Assembly: GCA_965223305.1 (NCBI GenBank) | Contig: CBDCWT010000066.1 | Location: 158,585 to 222,584 of the forward strand | Source: CBDCWT01 sp965223305 | GTDB taxonomy: Bacteria > Planctomycetota > Planctomycetia > Pirellulales > Pirellulaceae | Direction of reading: 5' to 3' | Length of the DNA: 64,000 nucleotides | Part shown: in pieces, positions 34,599 through 42,559 of the stretch | Layout: the number at the start of each line of letters is the position of its first letter | Numbering within the stretch: the first letter of the stretch is position 1 | Translations under genes and position numbers: made by a program | The notes under the pieces: model-generated | What the model was told of the DNA's origin: nothing | What the model saw: the letters and a program-made list of their open reading frames with translations, nothing else | Database searches by the model: none

Positions 34599-35924
34599 AT
34601 GGCGACTTCCACGGAGAGTTCCCTTGCTTCGGCGATCGAGCGCCCTCGCGACCCACTGGTGGCGAGGGTGCCAATTTTCTACGGCTGGGTGATGCTACCC
34701 ATCGCCATGATTGCTCAGGTGGTTACCTCCCCGGGCCAGACCTTCGCAATCGCCGTATTCAACCAGTCTTTCACCGACGCTCTACAGCTAAGCGAAAGGC
34801 AGCTGACCGGTGCTTTCGGATTGGGAACGTTGTCGGCCAGTCTGGCGCTGCCATTCTTTGGTGCTCTGATGGACCGCTGGGGAATACGGCGAGCGATGAC
34901 GTTGGTCGTGTTCTTTCTTGGCGTAGCGTGTTTGGTAGCTTCTCAGGCGCGGGGACTGTTTTCGTTGTTCTTAGCTTTCTTGTTGCTGCGTGCGTTCGGC
35001 CAGGGAGCGTTGTCACTTTTCGCCACCAACACTTTGGCGATGTGGTTCCGCCAGCGACTGGGGACGGCGACAGGGGTAATGAGTGTCGGCTGCGTGTTGA
35101 TCATGGGGCAGATTCCACGCCTTATTCGACTGTTGCTCGATGAGTTCGGCTGGCGCGGTGCCTACGCGATACTGGGTATCGGAGTTTGGTGCATCATGCT
35201 ACCCCTGCTGTTTGTTCTCTTTAGAAACCGGCCTGAGGACATCGGTCAACGTCTGGATGGCGAGTTGTCCGACGATGGCCCGGAGAGCCGCGTCTCGGCG
35301 CCCGCGGCAACCAGTTTCGATTTGGCGGGCGCCATGCGGACGCGCGCCTATTGGATCGTGTTTTGCGTGCAGGCGGTTTGGGCTCTGGTCGTTACAGCCC
35401 TGGTGTTCAACGTGCAGAAGATCTTTCTTGAGGCCGGGCATGAGATCGTTGTTGCCGAAAGGACGTTGGTTTGGTTCTTCTGTACGATCGCCGTGACGCA
35501 GTTAGTGGGCGGAGTGTTGGCGGACCGAGTACCGCTGAACGCGTTGATCACCATTTCGGTCGGTGGAATGATCGCCAGCGTGCTGATCTTGCTGATCGCA
35601 GCCCCGGCTTGGACGACCAGAGGGTATTTGGCCATGGGCTTCTCCCAGGGCCTCTTGGGAGCGGTAGTCAATACGATCTGGGCACGTTTCTACGGCCGGG
35701 CGCACGTGGGAAAGATCCGGGGCAGCGTAGCGACGGCGATGGTCGCGGGCAGCGCGCTGGGTCCATTCTTGATGGGTTATTCCCGCGACGTCTTAGGCAG
35801 CTATTCTCCCAGCCTCTGGCTGTTTCTGGGAGTGCTTGCCGTGCTGGCTCTTTGCGCGCCGTGGGCGACACGGCCGCAACATGCGTTGGCCGCAGAGCGG
35901 ATTTCAACCTCGCAGGCGGCCTAG
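34599..35924 (+). CDS. MFS transporter
   Basis: A 441-residue protein with 12 predicted helices in two halves of six. The first half includes the MFS-type loop ALMDRWGIRRAMT between helices 2 and 3, and the second half its counterpart around GGVLADRVPLNALIT. A cytoplasmic central loop (about residues 215-240) separates the halves. Overall it resembles organic-acid type MFS carriers (for example the oxalate:formate antiporter group), but substrate cannot be assigned. Start ATG 34599. The 181-bp gap before it holds no gene. Confidence 0.88.
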   Translation: MATSTESSLASAIERPRDPLVARVPIFYGWVMLPIAMIAQVVTSPGQTFAIAVFNQSFTDALQLSERQLTGAFGLGTLSASLALPFFGALMDRWGIRRAMTLVVFFLGVACLVASQARGLFSLFLAFLLLRAFGQGALSLFATNTLAMWFRQRLGTATGVMSVGCVLIMGQIPRLIRLLLDEFGWRGAYAILGIGVWCIMLPLLFVLFRNRPEDIGQRLDGELSDDGPESRVSAPAATSFDLAGAMRTRAYWIVFCVQAVWALVVTALVFNVQKIFLEAGHEIVVAERTLVWFFCTIAVTQLVGGVLADRVPLNALITISVGGMIASVLILLIAAPAWTTRGYLAMGFSQGLLGAVVNTIWARFYGRAHVGKIRGSVATAMVAGSALGPFLMGYSRDVLGSYSPSLWLFLGVLAVLALCAPWATRPQHALAAERISTSQAA

Positions 35925-36438
35925 CCCGGATTATCTGGCAGAGCAACGCTCCTGTGGGAGCAACCTTCCGCTCGGCAGGAGCCTCGCCCTCCCGAGCGCC
36001 TTACACAGTTGTTGCAGCGGATGTGATTGGAGGCCGCGTTACGAAATCAGCCGCTGGGCGTTAGCCCACGGTTGCTACCGCAGCCGGCACTCCGATGTGC
36101 CTCGGCTCGGCAGGAGCCTCGCCCTCCCAATCGCCTCGCCCTCCCAATCGCCTCGCCCTCCCAATCGGCTCGCCCTCCGAGTCACCTCTCTTTCCCGAGC
36201 GCCTAGCCGCCCAATCGCTTTGCGCCACAACGCTGGTTGACCGCTGGTCCGATTCTAAGCGTCCCACCGCTGCTTGTATCAGCCGAACCACCGGGCGATA
36301 ATCGTGCACAACCGAAGTGATGTACGCAGCATGCCGCGTTGTAGATGACTGTCAGCAACTCGACCCATGCGCCGATCTAGGGCGTACCCGACCGCCCTTC
36401 GCCCCATATCCTGGCTCCTCTGAAACGGACCGTCAAAC
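35925..36438. repeat. 514-bp repeat-filled intergenic region
   Basis: No gene seen. It contains CTCGGCAGGAGCCTCGCCCT (twice), an inverted copy of the CCGTGGGCTAACGCCCAGCG repeat around 36045-36075, and a 17-bp tandem CCTCGCCCTCCCAATCG repeated three times (36117-36167) with a fourth diverged unit to 36184. Confidence 0.8.
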
Positions 36439-37770
36439 GTGAACGACCCTCTCCACCGTCCTTGGTACACACGTATCGGGCCCGGCTTGATTACCGCCTG
36501 CGTAGTCATTGGACCAGGCAGCATTCTGACCAGCTCGAAAGTCGGAGCAAATAGCGGTTACTCGATGCTCTGGATCGTCTGGGTATCAGTAGTTTTTATG
36601 CTGGTTTATATGACTCTGGGCGCCAAGTTGGGTGTGGTGGCGAGGGAGGCCCCTGGCGACCTGGTGCGGCAGAAGGCCGGGAGTTGGCTGGCGATTCTAT
36701 TGGGGTGTTGTGTGTTTTTTATCTCTGCGGCCTTTCAGTCGGGTAACAACCTTGGTGTAGCAGCTGCATTTCAGGCATTTGTCGATTCGAAGCCGCTCGT
36801 GTCTGTGCTGGTTGTTCTTTTCAACGTGATCGCCATCTCCTTCCTTTTCGTATTCCGCAACCTGTATCGTGTCTTGGAGCGGTTGATGATGACCTTTGTG
36901 GCGCTGATGTTGATCAGCTTCGCAATCAACTTGTTTCGACTGAAACCGGATCTCGGGCAACTGGCCAAGGGGATGATACCGCGGACCACGACGCTGGACA
37001 TCGCGGTCTTGGGACTATTCGGCACGACCTTTGTTATCACAGCTGCATTCTACCAAGCTTATTTAGTCAGACAGAAAGGATGGACGCAAAAGGAGCTACA
37101 CAGCGGCCTGGTGGATGCCCGGGTTGGTTCGCTGATCATGGCGTTAATAACGGTCATGCTCATGTCGACTGCAGCGGCGGGATTGTTCACCGGCTCCGAA
37201 GTCGAGCTCGCCAACCCTGTCGCGGTCGCAGTGGCCTTGGAACCGACCTTCGGAACCAGCGGCAAGATCATCTTCTGTCTGGGCCTATTCAGCGCCGCGT
37301 ATTCCTCTTTTCTCGTCAACTCGATGATTGGAGGGTTCATTTTCGCGGATGGTCTGGGGTTAGGATCGAAGCCAACCGACCTCTGGCCAAGGCTTATGAC
37401 TGCCGTAGCGCTCCTGACTGGGATGTTCATTGCGCTGGCTGCGCTGGTTCTCGGCGTCGACCTGGCGCCTTCAATCATTGCTGCTCAAGCGGTAACGGTC
37501 GTCGGCGCTCCACTGGTAGCGGGAGTCATGTTTTGGCTGACTAGCCGTACAGACATCATGGGCGAACACGCAAACGGCCCCATCATGAAAGTGATGGCGG
37601 GCATCGGATTCGTGATGCTGGTTGCGATGGCCTTCAATACGGCCTTTCTGAAGTTGCCGGAAAGCTATCGGAACTACCAGGAGCGTCGCCAAGCTCAAGA
37701 AGTCCAAACCGCTGTCGAAGTTGCTCTGCCATCTCTACAAATCAAGCTGCCCGAATCTCCAAGTTCATAG
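36439..37770 (+). CDS. NRAMP-related membrane transporter (non-canonical metal motifs)
   Basis: A 443-residue protein with about 11 helices. The N-terminus RIGPGLITACVVIGPGSILT and SKVGANSGYSMLW aligns with NRAMP helix 1, but the canonical DPGN reads GPGS. The helix-6 area, GTTFVITAAFYQAYLVRQKG, has ITA where MPH is expected. The fold is therefore NRAMP-like with altered substrate ligands, possibly for Mg2+ or another cation. GTG 36439 is the start. Its stop is 2 bp before the sulfatase start, so the two genes are probably co-translated. Confidence 0.82.
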   Translation: MNDPLHRPWYTRIGPGLITACVVIGPGSILTSSKVGANSGYSMLWIVWVSVVFMLVYMTLGAKLGVVAREAPGDLVRQKAGSWLAILLGCCVFFISAAFQSGNNLGVAAAFQAFVDSKPLVSVLVVLFNVIAISFLFVFRNLYRVLERLMMTFVALMLISFAINLFRLKPDLGQLAKGMIPRTTTLDIAVLGLFGTTFVITAAFYQAYLVRQKGWTQKELHSGLVDARVGSLIMALITVMLMSTAAAGLFTGSEVELANPVAVAVALEPTFGTSGKIIFCLGLFSAAYSSFLVNSMIGGFIFADGLGLGSKPTDLWPRLMTAVALLTGMFIALAALVLGVDLAPSIIAAQAVTVVGAPLVAGVMFWLTSRTDIMGEHANGPIMKVMAGIGFVMLVAMAFNTAFLKLPESYRNYQERRQAQEVQTAVEVALPSLQIKLPESPSS

Positions 37771-37772
37771 CC

Positions 37773-39392
37773 ATGAAAACGCACAAACAGTACCTCTTTG
37801 CCTTGTTGCTCTCGACCTCGCTGTTGAACGCAGCCCAGGCCGCCGATCGTCCCAACATTCTGTTCATCTTCACCGACGACCACGCGCCGCATGCGATCGG
37901 CGCCTACGACGGCTGGCTGAAGGAGGTCAATCCAACACCGAATATTGACCAGCTAGCTCGGCAGGGCATGGTGTTTCACAACAGCTTTTGTACGAATTCG
38001 ATCTGTGGACCCAGCCGGGCCGTGATCCTGACGGGAAAACACAGCCACCAGAACGGCTTTATGAATAACGGCAACAATTTCGATGGCGACCAGCAAACGT
38101 TCCCCAAGTTGTTGCGAGCGGCCGGTTATCAAACGGCGTTCTTTGGCAAATGGCACCTCAAGAGCGACCCGCAGGGCTTCGACGAATGGAAAGTCCTGCC
38201 GGGACAAGGGCTCTATTACAACCCCGACTTCAAAACCAAAGATGGCAGGATCACGGTCGAAGGGTACTGTACGGACATCGTCACGGAAATGTCCGTCGAG
38301 TGGTTGAAAAACCAGCGTGACGCAAATCGCCCGTTCGTCCTGATGTGCCAGCACAAGGCGCCGCACCGTAACTGGATGCCGGCTCTGCGGCACCTGTCGC
38401 TGTACGACGACGTGGAGATTCCCGAGCCGAAGACGCTCTTCGACCGCTGGGAAGACAACGCCAGTCCGGCGCGCTGGCAGGAGATGGAAATCGACCGACA
38501 CATGCACTTGAACTTCGATCTATTTGTTGACCTGACGCCCGACTTTGCCGGCAACGCGATCGAGGGCAGCTACGACCGCTCTGCCTGGCGGAATCTCCAG
38601 CGGTTCACACCGGAGCAATTGAAACCGTGGCGAGCGGCCTACGGCCCTCGGGATGCCGCCCTGCGGCAGGCCAACTTGACCGGAGACGATTTGGTGCGCT
38701 GGAAATATCAACGCTACGCAAAGAACTATCTCCGCTGTGTCAAAGGTGTCGACGAAAGCGTGGGCCGTCTCACGGAAACGCTCGACGAATTGGGGCTCGC
38801 TGACAACACAATCGTGATCTACTCGTCCGACCAGGGATTCTATATCGGCGATCACGGCTGGTACGACAAACGTTGGATGTATGACGAGTCGTTGAAGATG
38901 CCGCTGATCGTCAGATGGCCTGGCGTTACCAAGGCGGGTTCGTCCAACCACGATCTTGTGCAGAATCTGGACTACGCGGCGACATTCCTGGCAGCAGCCG
39001 GCGTACCGATTCCAGCTGACATCCAAGGCGAGTCACTCGTGCCGCTTCTGAAAGGAACCACGCCAGACGGCTGGAGAAAGAGCATTTACTACCACTACTA
39101 CGAGTACCCGAGCGTTCATATGGTGCCGCGGCACTACGGCGTCCGCACGGACAAGTTCAAGCTGATGCGGTTCTACCATTTCGACGAATGGGAGTTCTAC
39201 GACCTAGAGAACGATCCTGACGAACTGACCAACGAGTACAACAACCCGGCCTATGCCAGCCGCGTCGCGCAGCTCAAGCGGGAACTAAACCGTTTGCGGG
39301 AACACTACCAAGACGACGGCGACGTCGCGGTCAAGCCAGCGGAGTGGCAGGCTCAGTTTCGAAAGTCCGATAACGGGAACGGCAAGCAGTAA
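37773..39392 (+). CDS. Secreted sulfatase (formylglycine-dependent)
   Basis: A 539-residue exported sulfatase. Signal peptide to about residue 24 (LLNAAQAADRP), then metal site NILFIFTDDHAP and the active-site C78-G-P-S-R82, the C-x-P-S-R signature in which Cys is converted to formylglycine. Further motifs: AFFGKWHL, QHKAPHRNWMPA and SSDQGFYIGDHGWYDKRWM. Planctomycetes use many such enzymes on sulfated polysaccharides; the substrate here is not readable. It follows the NRAMP-related gene by 2 bp. Confidence 0.94.
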   Translation: MKTHKQYLFALLLSTSLLNAAQAADRPNILFIFTDDHAPHAIGAYDGWLKEVNPTPNIDQLARQGMVFHNSFCTNSICGPSRAVILTGKHSHQNGFMNNGNNFDGDQQTFPKLLRAAGYQTAFFGKWHLKSDPQGFDEWKVLPGQGLYYNPDFKTKDGRITVEGYCTDIVTEMSVEWLKNQRDANRPFVLMCQHKAPHRNWMPALRHLSLYDDVEIPEPKTLFDRWEDNASPARWQEMEIDRHMHLNFDLFVDLTPDFAGNAIEGSYDRSAWRNLQRFTPEQLKPWRAAYGPRDAALRQANLTGDDLVRWKYQRYAKNYLRCVKGVDESVGRLTETLDELGLADNTIVIYSSDQGFYIGDHGWYDKRWMYDESLKMPLIVRWPGVTKAGSSNHDLVQNLDYAATFLAAAGVPIPADIQGESLVPLLKGTTPDGWRKSIYYHYYEYPSVHMVPRHYGVRTDKFKLMRFYHFDEWEFYDLENDPDELTNEYNNPAYASRVAQLKRELNRLREHYQDDGDVAVKPAEWQAQFRKSDNGNGKQ

Positions 39393-39533
39393 GGAGTCGC
39401 CCAACAACACGTTTGCCGATATCTTGCCCCGCTATGCTCGCTGGGCGAGGCGGGGGAGAGGGAATAGAGGTCGGCAAATTCTTGTTCTACAGCGCTATAA
39501 CTCGGTTCCTTTGCCCCCACAGAAGGGTCCATC

Positions 39534-40637
39534 ATGAAGACCTTCGTTTTCTCCTATCTTCTGCTGATAGTGCTCAGCTGGTCGACGACTCTTGCTGCCG
39601 GCCAGAACGAGGTACGCCGGCTGCTCTACTTGGCATCACCGGGAATTCGCAACTATCTCGAGCACGGCGGCCACGGAATCCTGGTCTACGACATCGACAA
39701 TGGGCACAAGTTCCTCAAGAGGATCCCGACCGGCGGGCTCGGCGAGGATGGAAAGCCGCTTAATGTGAAGGGCGTCTGCGCGAGCGCCGAGACGAATCGC
39801 ATCTATGTCAGCACGCTGCAACACATGATGTGCCTGGACTTGGTCACCGAAGAACTGCTCTGGCAGCGCGACTACGAAAAGGGCTGCGATCGCATGTCGA
39901 TGTCGCCGGACGGTCGACTCATCTACCTACCGACCCTCGAGAAGGACCACTGGAAAGTCGTAGACGCCGAGAACGGTGAAGAGGTGGAGCGGGTCGTTCC
40001 CAATTCCGGAGCACACAATACGGTCTACGGCTTGAGCGGGCGTTTTGCTTACTTGGCGGGCTTGCGGTCGCCCATTCTGACCGTGACCGAGACCGAATCC
40101 CACACCGTCGCAAAGCGCATCGGTCCCTTCAGCGACAGCATTCGTCCCTTCACAGTTAACGGTTCAGAGACACTCTGTTTCGTCAATGTGAACAAGCTAC
40201 TTGGATTCGAAGTGGGTGACTTGACCACGGGCAAGATGCTGCACCGCGTGGAAGTGGTGGGGTTTTCGATGGGCGAAGTAAAACGGCATGGTTGTCCCAG
40301 TCATGGAATTGGTATGACGCCTGATGAAAAAGAAATCTGGTTGTCCGACGGCGCGAATAGCCATGTCCACATCTTCGATGCGACCGTCATGCCGCCGCGG
40401 CAGGTGGCCAGTATTGAACTGCGCGACCAACCCGGTTGGGTAACCTTCACCCTAGACGGTGACTATGCTTACCCGTCGACAGGAGATGTCATCGACACCC
40501 GTACTCGTCAGATCGTCGCCCGGCTGACCGATGAAGAAGACCGCGTTGTTGAAAGCGAGAAGCTGCTGGAAATCGATTTCCGCGGCGGCGAGCCCATTCG
40601 GACCGGCGATCAGTTCGGTCTGGGTCGGGTACGGTAG
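39534..40637 (+). CDS. Exported YncE-like beta-propeller protein
   Basis: A 367-residue protein with an N-terminal signal peptide (to about residue 23, ending LAAGQ) and propeller-type repeats: GILVYDIDNGHKFLKRIPTG, NRIYVSTLQHMMCLDLVTEE, DGRLIYLPTLEKDHWKVVDA, KEIWLSDGANSHVHIFDATV. The pattern is that of YncE/YVTN-type propellers. No catalytic motif is seen. Planctomycete catabolic loci often carry such proteins beside sulfatases. Start ATG 39534. Confidence 0.8.
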   Translation: MKTFVFSYLLLIVLSWSTTLAAGQNEVRRLLYLASPGIRNYLEHGGHGILVYDIDNGHKFLKRIPTGGLGEDGKPLNVKGVCASAETNRIYVSTLQHMMCLDLVTEELLWQRDYEKGCDRMSMSPDGRLIYLPTLEKDHWKVVDAENGEEVERVVPNSGAHNTVYGLSGRFAYLAGLRSPILTVTETESHTVAKRIGPFSDSIRPFTVNGSETLCFVNVNKLLGFEVGDLTTGKMLHRVEVVGFSMGEVKRHGCPSHGIGMTPDEKEIWLSDGANSHVHIFDATVMPPRQVASIELRDQPGWVTFTLDGDYAYPSTGDVIDTRTRQIVARLTDEEDRVVESEKLLEIDFRGGEPIRTGDQFGLGRVR

Positions 40638-40728
40638 GCCATCTCGGTGTTTGGCGGCTGCCGCCCAAGTTTCGAATCGCAAGCGAAACGAAGGGCCTGA
40701 ATTGGCAAGCGTTAAGACGTGCAAGATC

Positions 40729-40813
40729 GCGGGCCAAAGGCCCGCCCGTTTGCCTAGCCCAGGCCGAAGGCCTGGGATTTCGGGCCGAGGGAGCTGGCTA
40801 GGGCCAAAGGCCC
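40729..40813. repeat. REP-like palindromes a-b-c, left of the transposase
   Basis: Three palindromes: a, GCGGGCCAAAGGCCCGC (40729-40745); b, CCCAGGCCGAAGGCCTGGG (40758-40776); c, GGGCCAAAGGCCC (40801-40813). They are mirrored on the other side of the transposase gene. Confidence 0.88.
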
Positions 40814-40841
40814 GGCCCTTTGCTGCGGCAGCTGCCCACAA

Positions 40842-41297
40842 TTAGTCCCAGACGTATCGTTCATCAATTTCAATCCCATGCTTCTCGCAAAAATCTCGGT
40901 ACTCTTCCTTGAATGACATTCTTGCATGATGCTGAACCTGGTTGCGAATGTATTTGTCCACGGCATTGCGGAGGGAATGGCTAACCGAGAATGCGCCGTA
41001 GCCTGACTGCCATGCGAACCTAGGATCGCCTCCCTGCACCTTCTTGGCCCACTTGGATGTTTCGGTTTTCACTTGCTCGACTAGCTCAGCGATCGTAATC
41101 GTACGCGATAGTCCCACCAATAGATGCACATGGTCACGGTATCCACCAATCGACGCGCTGATGCATTTTGAGTCCTTTACGTGATACGACAACATGCGAA
41201 ACAGCTGCTCTTGGAACGACGGATTTTCGAGGAGAGGCCGCCGATCTTTCGTCGAGAAAACAACATGTACCCAAATCTGAGCGAGTGATTGCGGCAC
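40842..41297 (-). CDS. REP-associated tyrosine transposase (IS200-like, RAYT)
   Basis: A 151-residue Y1 transposase. It opens QSLAQIWVHVVFSTKDRRPL, has the HUH metal motif in GGYRDHVHLLVGLS (H-V-H), and the conserved tyrosine-bearing helix in WQSGYGAFSVS and AVDKYIRNQVQHH. This domain cleaves and joins single-stranded DNA at palindromes. GTG 41297 is chosen, because it gives the short leader usual for the family; the frame extends to 41339 without conserved residues. It is framed by palindromes on both sides, the usual setting of RAYT genes. Confidence 0.9.
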   Translation of the reverse strand: MPQSLAQIWVHVVFSTKDRRPLLENPSFQEQLFRMLSYHVKDSKCISASIGGYRDHVHLLVGLSRTITIAELVEQVKTETSKWAKKVQGGDPRFAWQSGYGAFSVSHSLRNAVDKYIRNQVQHHARMSFKEEYRDFCEKHGIEIDERYVWD

Positions 41298-41320
41298 AGC
41301 ACAAACTCCAACAAATGACC

Positions 41321-41406
41321 GGGCCGTTGGCCCTAACAATCCTCTGTTTCACCGACAACCCAGGCCTCTGACCTGGGCTAAGCAAATAGGCGGGCCTTTG
41401 GCCCGC
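41321..41406. repeat. REP-like palindromes c'-b'-a', right of the transposase
   Basis: Inverted order of the left cluster: c', GGGCCGTTGGCCC (41321-41333); b', CCCAGGCCTCTGACCTGGG (41359-41377); a', GCGGGCCTTTGGCCCGC (41390-41406). The a-b spacing is 12 nt on both sides. Confidence 0.88.
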
Positions 41407-41550
41407 GGTCATGCGCGCCGCCAAACGCTCGGCGACTCGAAAGTCGTCCTTTCACGGTGTAGTGTAATCAGCGAATCTTCGGCTCTCGATTCTTCATCTC
41501 ACACCTGATGGCCTGTGAGTCCAACCTCAACGTGGATTAGTCGCGGCAAA

Positions 41551-41597
41551 GCACTCACTTCGCACCGATCCAATGGGGCCAGGCCGGGTCTTCCTCG
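41551..41597. repeat. 47-bp direct repeat, distal copy (copy of the kinase gene 3' end)
   Basis: Identical over 47 bp to 42513-42559, which holds the last 14 codons, including the stop, of the kinase gene. It marks the far side of the HNH cassette and is read in the same orientation. Together with 41407-41664 this stretch has no gene. Confidence 0.9.
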
Positions 41598-41664
41598 TAG
41601 AGCAGTTCAGGCTCCGACTACAACGCCGCGGAGAAACAGAGGGCCCTTGGCATCCAACTGGGGA

Positions 41665-42102
41665 TCATCGTCGCCGGCTCTCGCGCCCTCCCTCGAGCGG
41701 TGGAAAGAGCGCGAACATCGCTTCAGCCTGTCGAATTCTGATTCTCCGTTCGTGGTTGAGTAGAAGTGCCTCGATAGTCACTCGACCAATTCGCGTGAGC
41801 CCGATGAGCCGATAACCCTCCCAGCAAAAGTGGTCCGTCCACTCGTCGCGTCGAGGATTGAACAGTGACACGATTTCGGCTTCCTCGCCAACCGCGACCT
41901 CGATGCGATCGGACTTGTGCAAATTGCAACTAGGACAAGCCCAAGCAAGGTTGTCCATCTCTGATCGCCCGCCAAGAGAACGGGGAATGATGTGCTCGAC
42001 GTGAAACGTCGCGCCTTGCAGTGACTGGTGCATCCGGCAGTACTCGCATCGTCCCGCGGCACGTCGTTCAACGTTCAGTCCGATTTCGTTCCGAGAAGTC
42101 AC
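41665..42102 (-). CDS. HNH endonuclease
   Basis: A 145-residue HNH nuclease. A first zinc pair CEYC, the catalytic FHVEHIIPRSLGG and a second pair CPSCN followed by LHKSDRI make a complete HNH motif; the C-terminal half, with SLFNPRRDEWTDHF, is the usual extension in this bacterial subgroup. Start GTG 42102 overlaps the stop of the small upstream gene by 4 bp. Such stand-alone HNH proteins are often mobile or defence-linked. It sits within the interval framed by the 47-bp direct repeat. Confidence 0.92.
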   Translation of the reverse strand: MTSRNEIGLNVERRAAGRCEYCRMHQSLQGATFHVEHIIPRSLGGRSEMDNLAWACPSCNLHKSDRIEVAVGEEAEIVSLFNPRRDEWTDHFCWEGYRLIGLTRIGRVTIEALLLNHERRIRIRQAEAMFALFPPLEGGRESRRR

Positions 42103-42320
42103 TCAGGTTTGCGTCCGAGCAAGTGAAGCGCTTCGGCGCGGACCAGCGAAATCCGTTCACTAAGCTCAACCAACGATTCCAGATCGACACGTTCGTCTTC
42201 CGTCAGAAGACCGTCGTTGTTCCGATCCATTAGGTCCTGCAACCGCTGATCCGTCTTTGGCGGTAACCGAAGATCACCTACCGATTCCACCCACTCGAGC
42301 GGTGCGTCAATAGTGCTCAC
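42099..42320 (-). CDS. Small protein paired with HNH endonuclease, EF-hand-like
   Basis: A 73-residue protein from GTG 42320 (ATG 42347 is an in-frame alternative). The centre reads DRNNDGLLTEDERVDLESL, which matches a calcium-binding EF-hand or dockerin-like loop, followed by a helix ISLVRAEALHLLGRK. I recall similar small proteins directly upstream of HNH genes in other bacteria; role unknown. It overlaps the HNH gene by 4 bp, so the two are coupled. Confidence 0.75.
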   Translation of the reverse strand: MSTIDAPLEWVESVGDLRLPPKTDQRLQDLMDRNNDGLLTEDERVDLESLVELSERISLVRAEALHLLGRKPE

Positions 42321-42512
42321 GGCGCTGTCCTCCCTTGCCAAATGCACCGGTCATTCCCCCCCACCCGGACGTTATCTTAGTTCATGCTACCACGCCTACC
42401 CCATTTGCGGAAACAGAGTCATCGCTTGAATTCCCGCTTGGAACGAAAGCTGGAAACACCGGAACAGGACGCGGACAGGCGAGAAGGATTCACCCGGCCA
42501 AGCCGAAGATCC

Positions 42513-42559
42513 GCACTCACTTCGCACCGATCCAATGGGGCCAGGCCGGGTCTTCCTCG
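42513..42559. repeat. 47-bp direct repeat, proximal copy (kinase 3' end)
   Basis: Partner of 41551-41597. It comprises 4 bp after the kinase stop and the last 43 bp of the gene. The two copies start 962 bp apart and enclose the HNH/small-protein pair. Confidence 0.9.

Noticed and set aside
40842..42559. Prophage or large genomic island around the transposase and HNH genes
   Set aside because: No integrase, phage structural gene or tRNA site; the neighbouring genes are ordinary for the organism.
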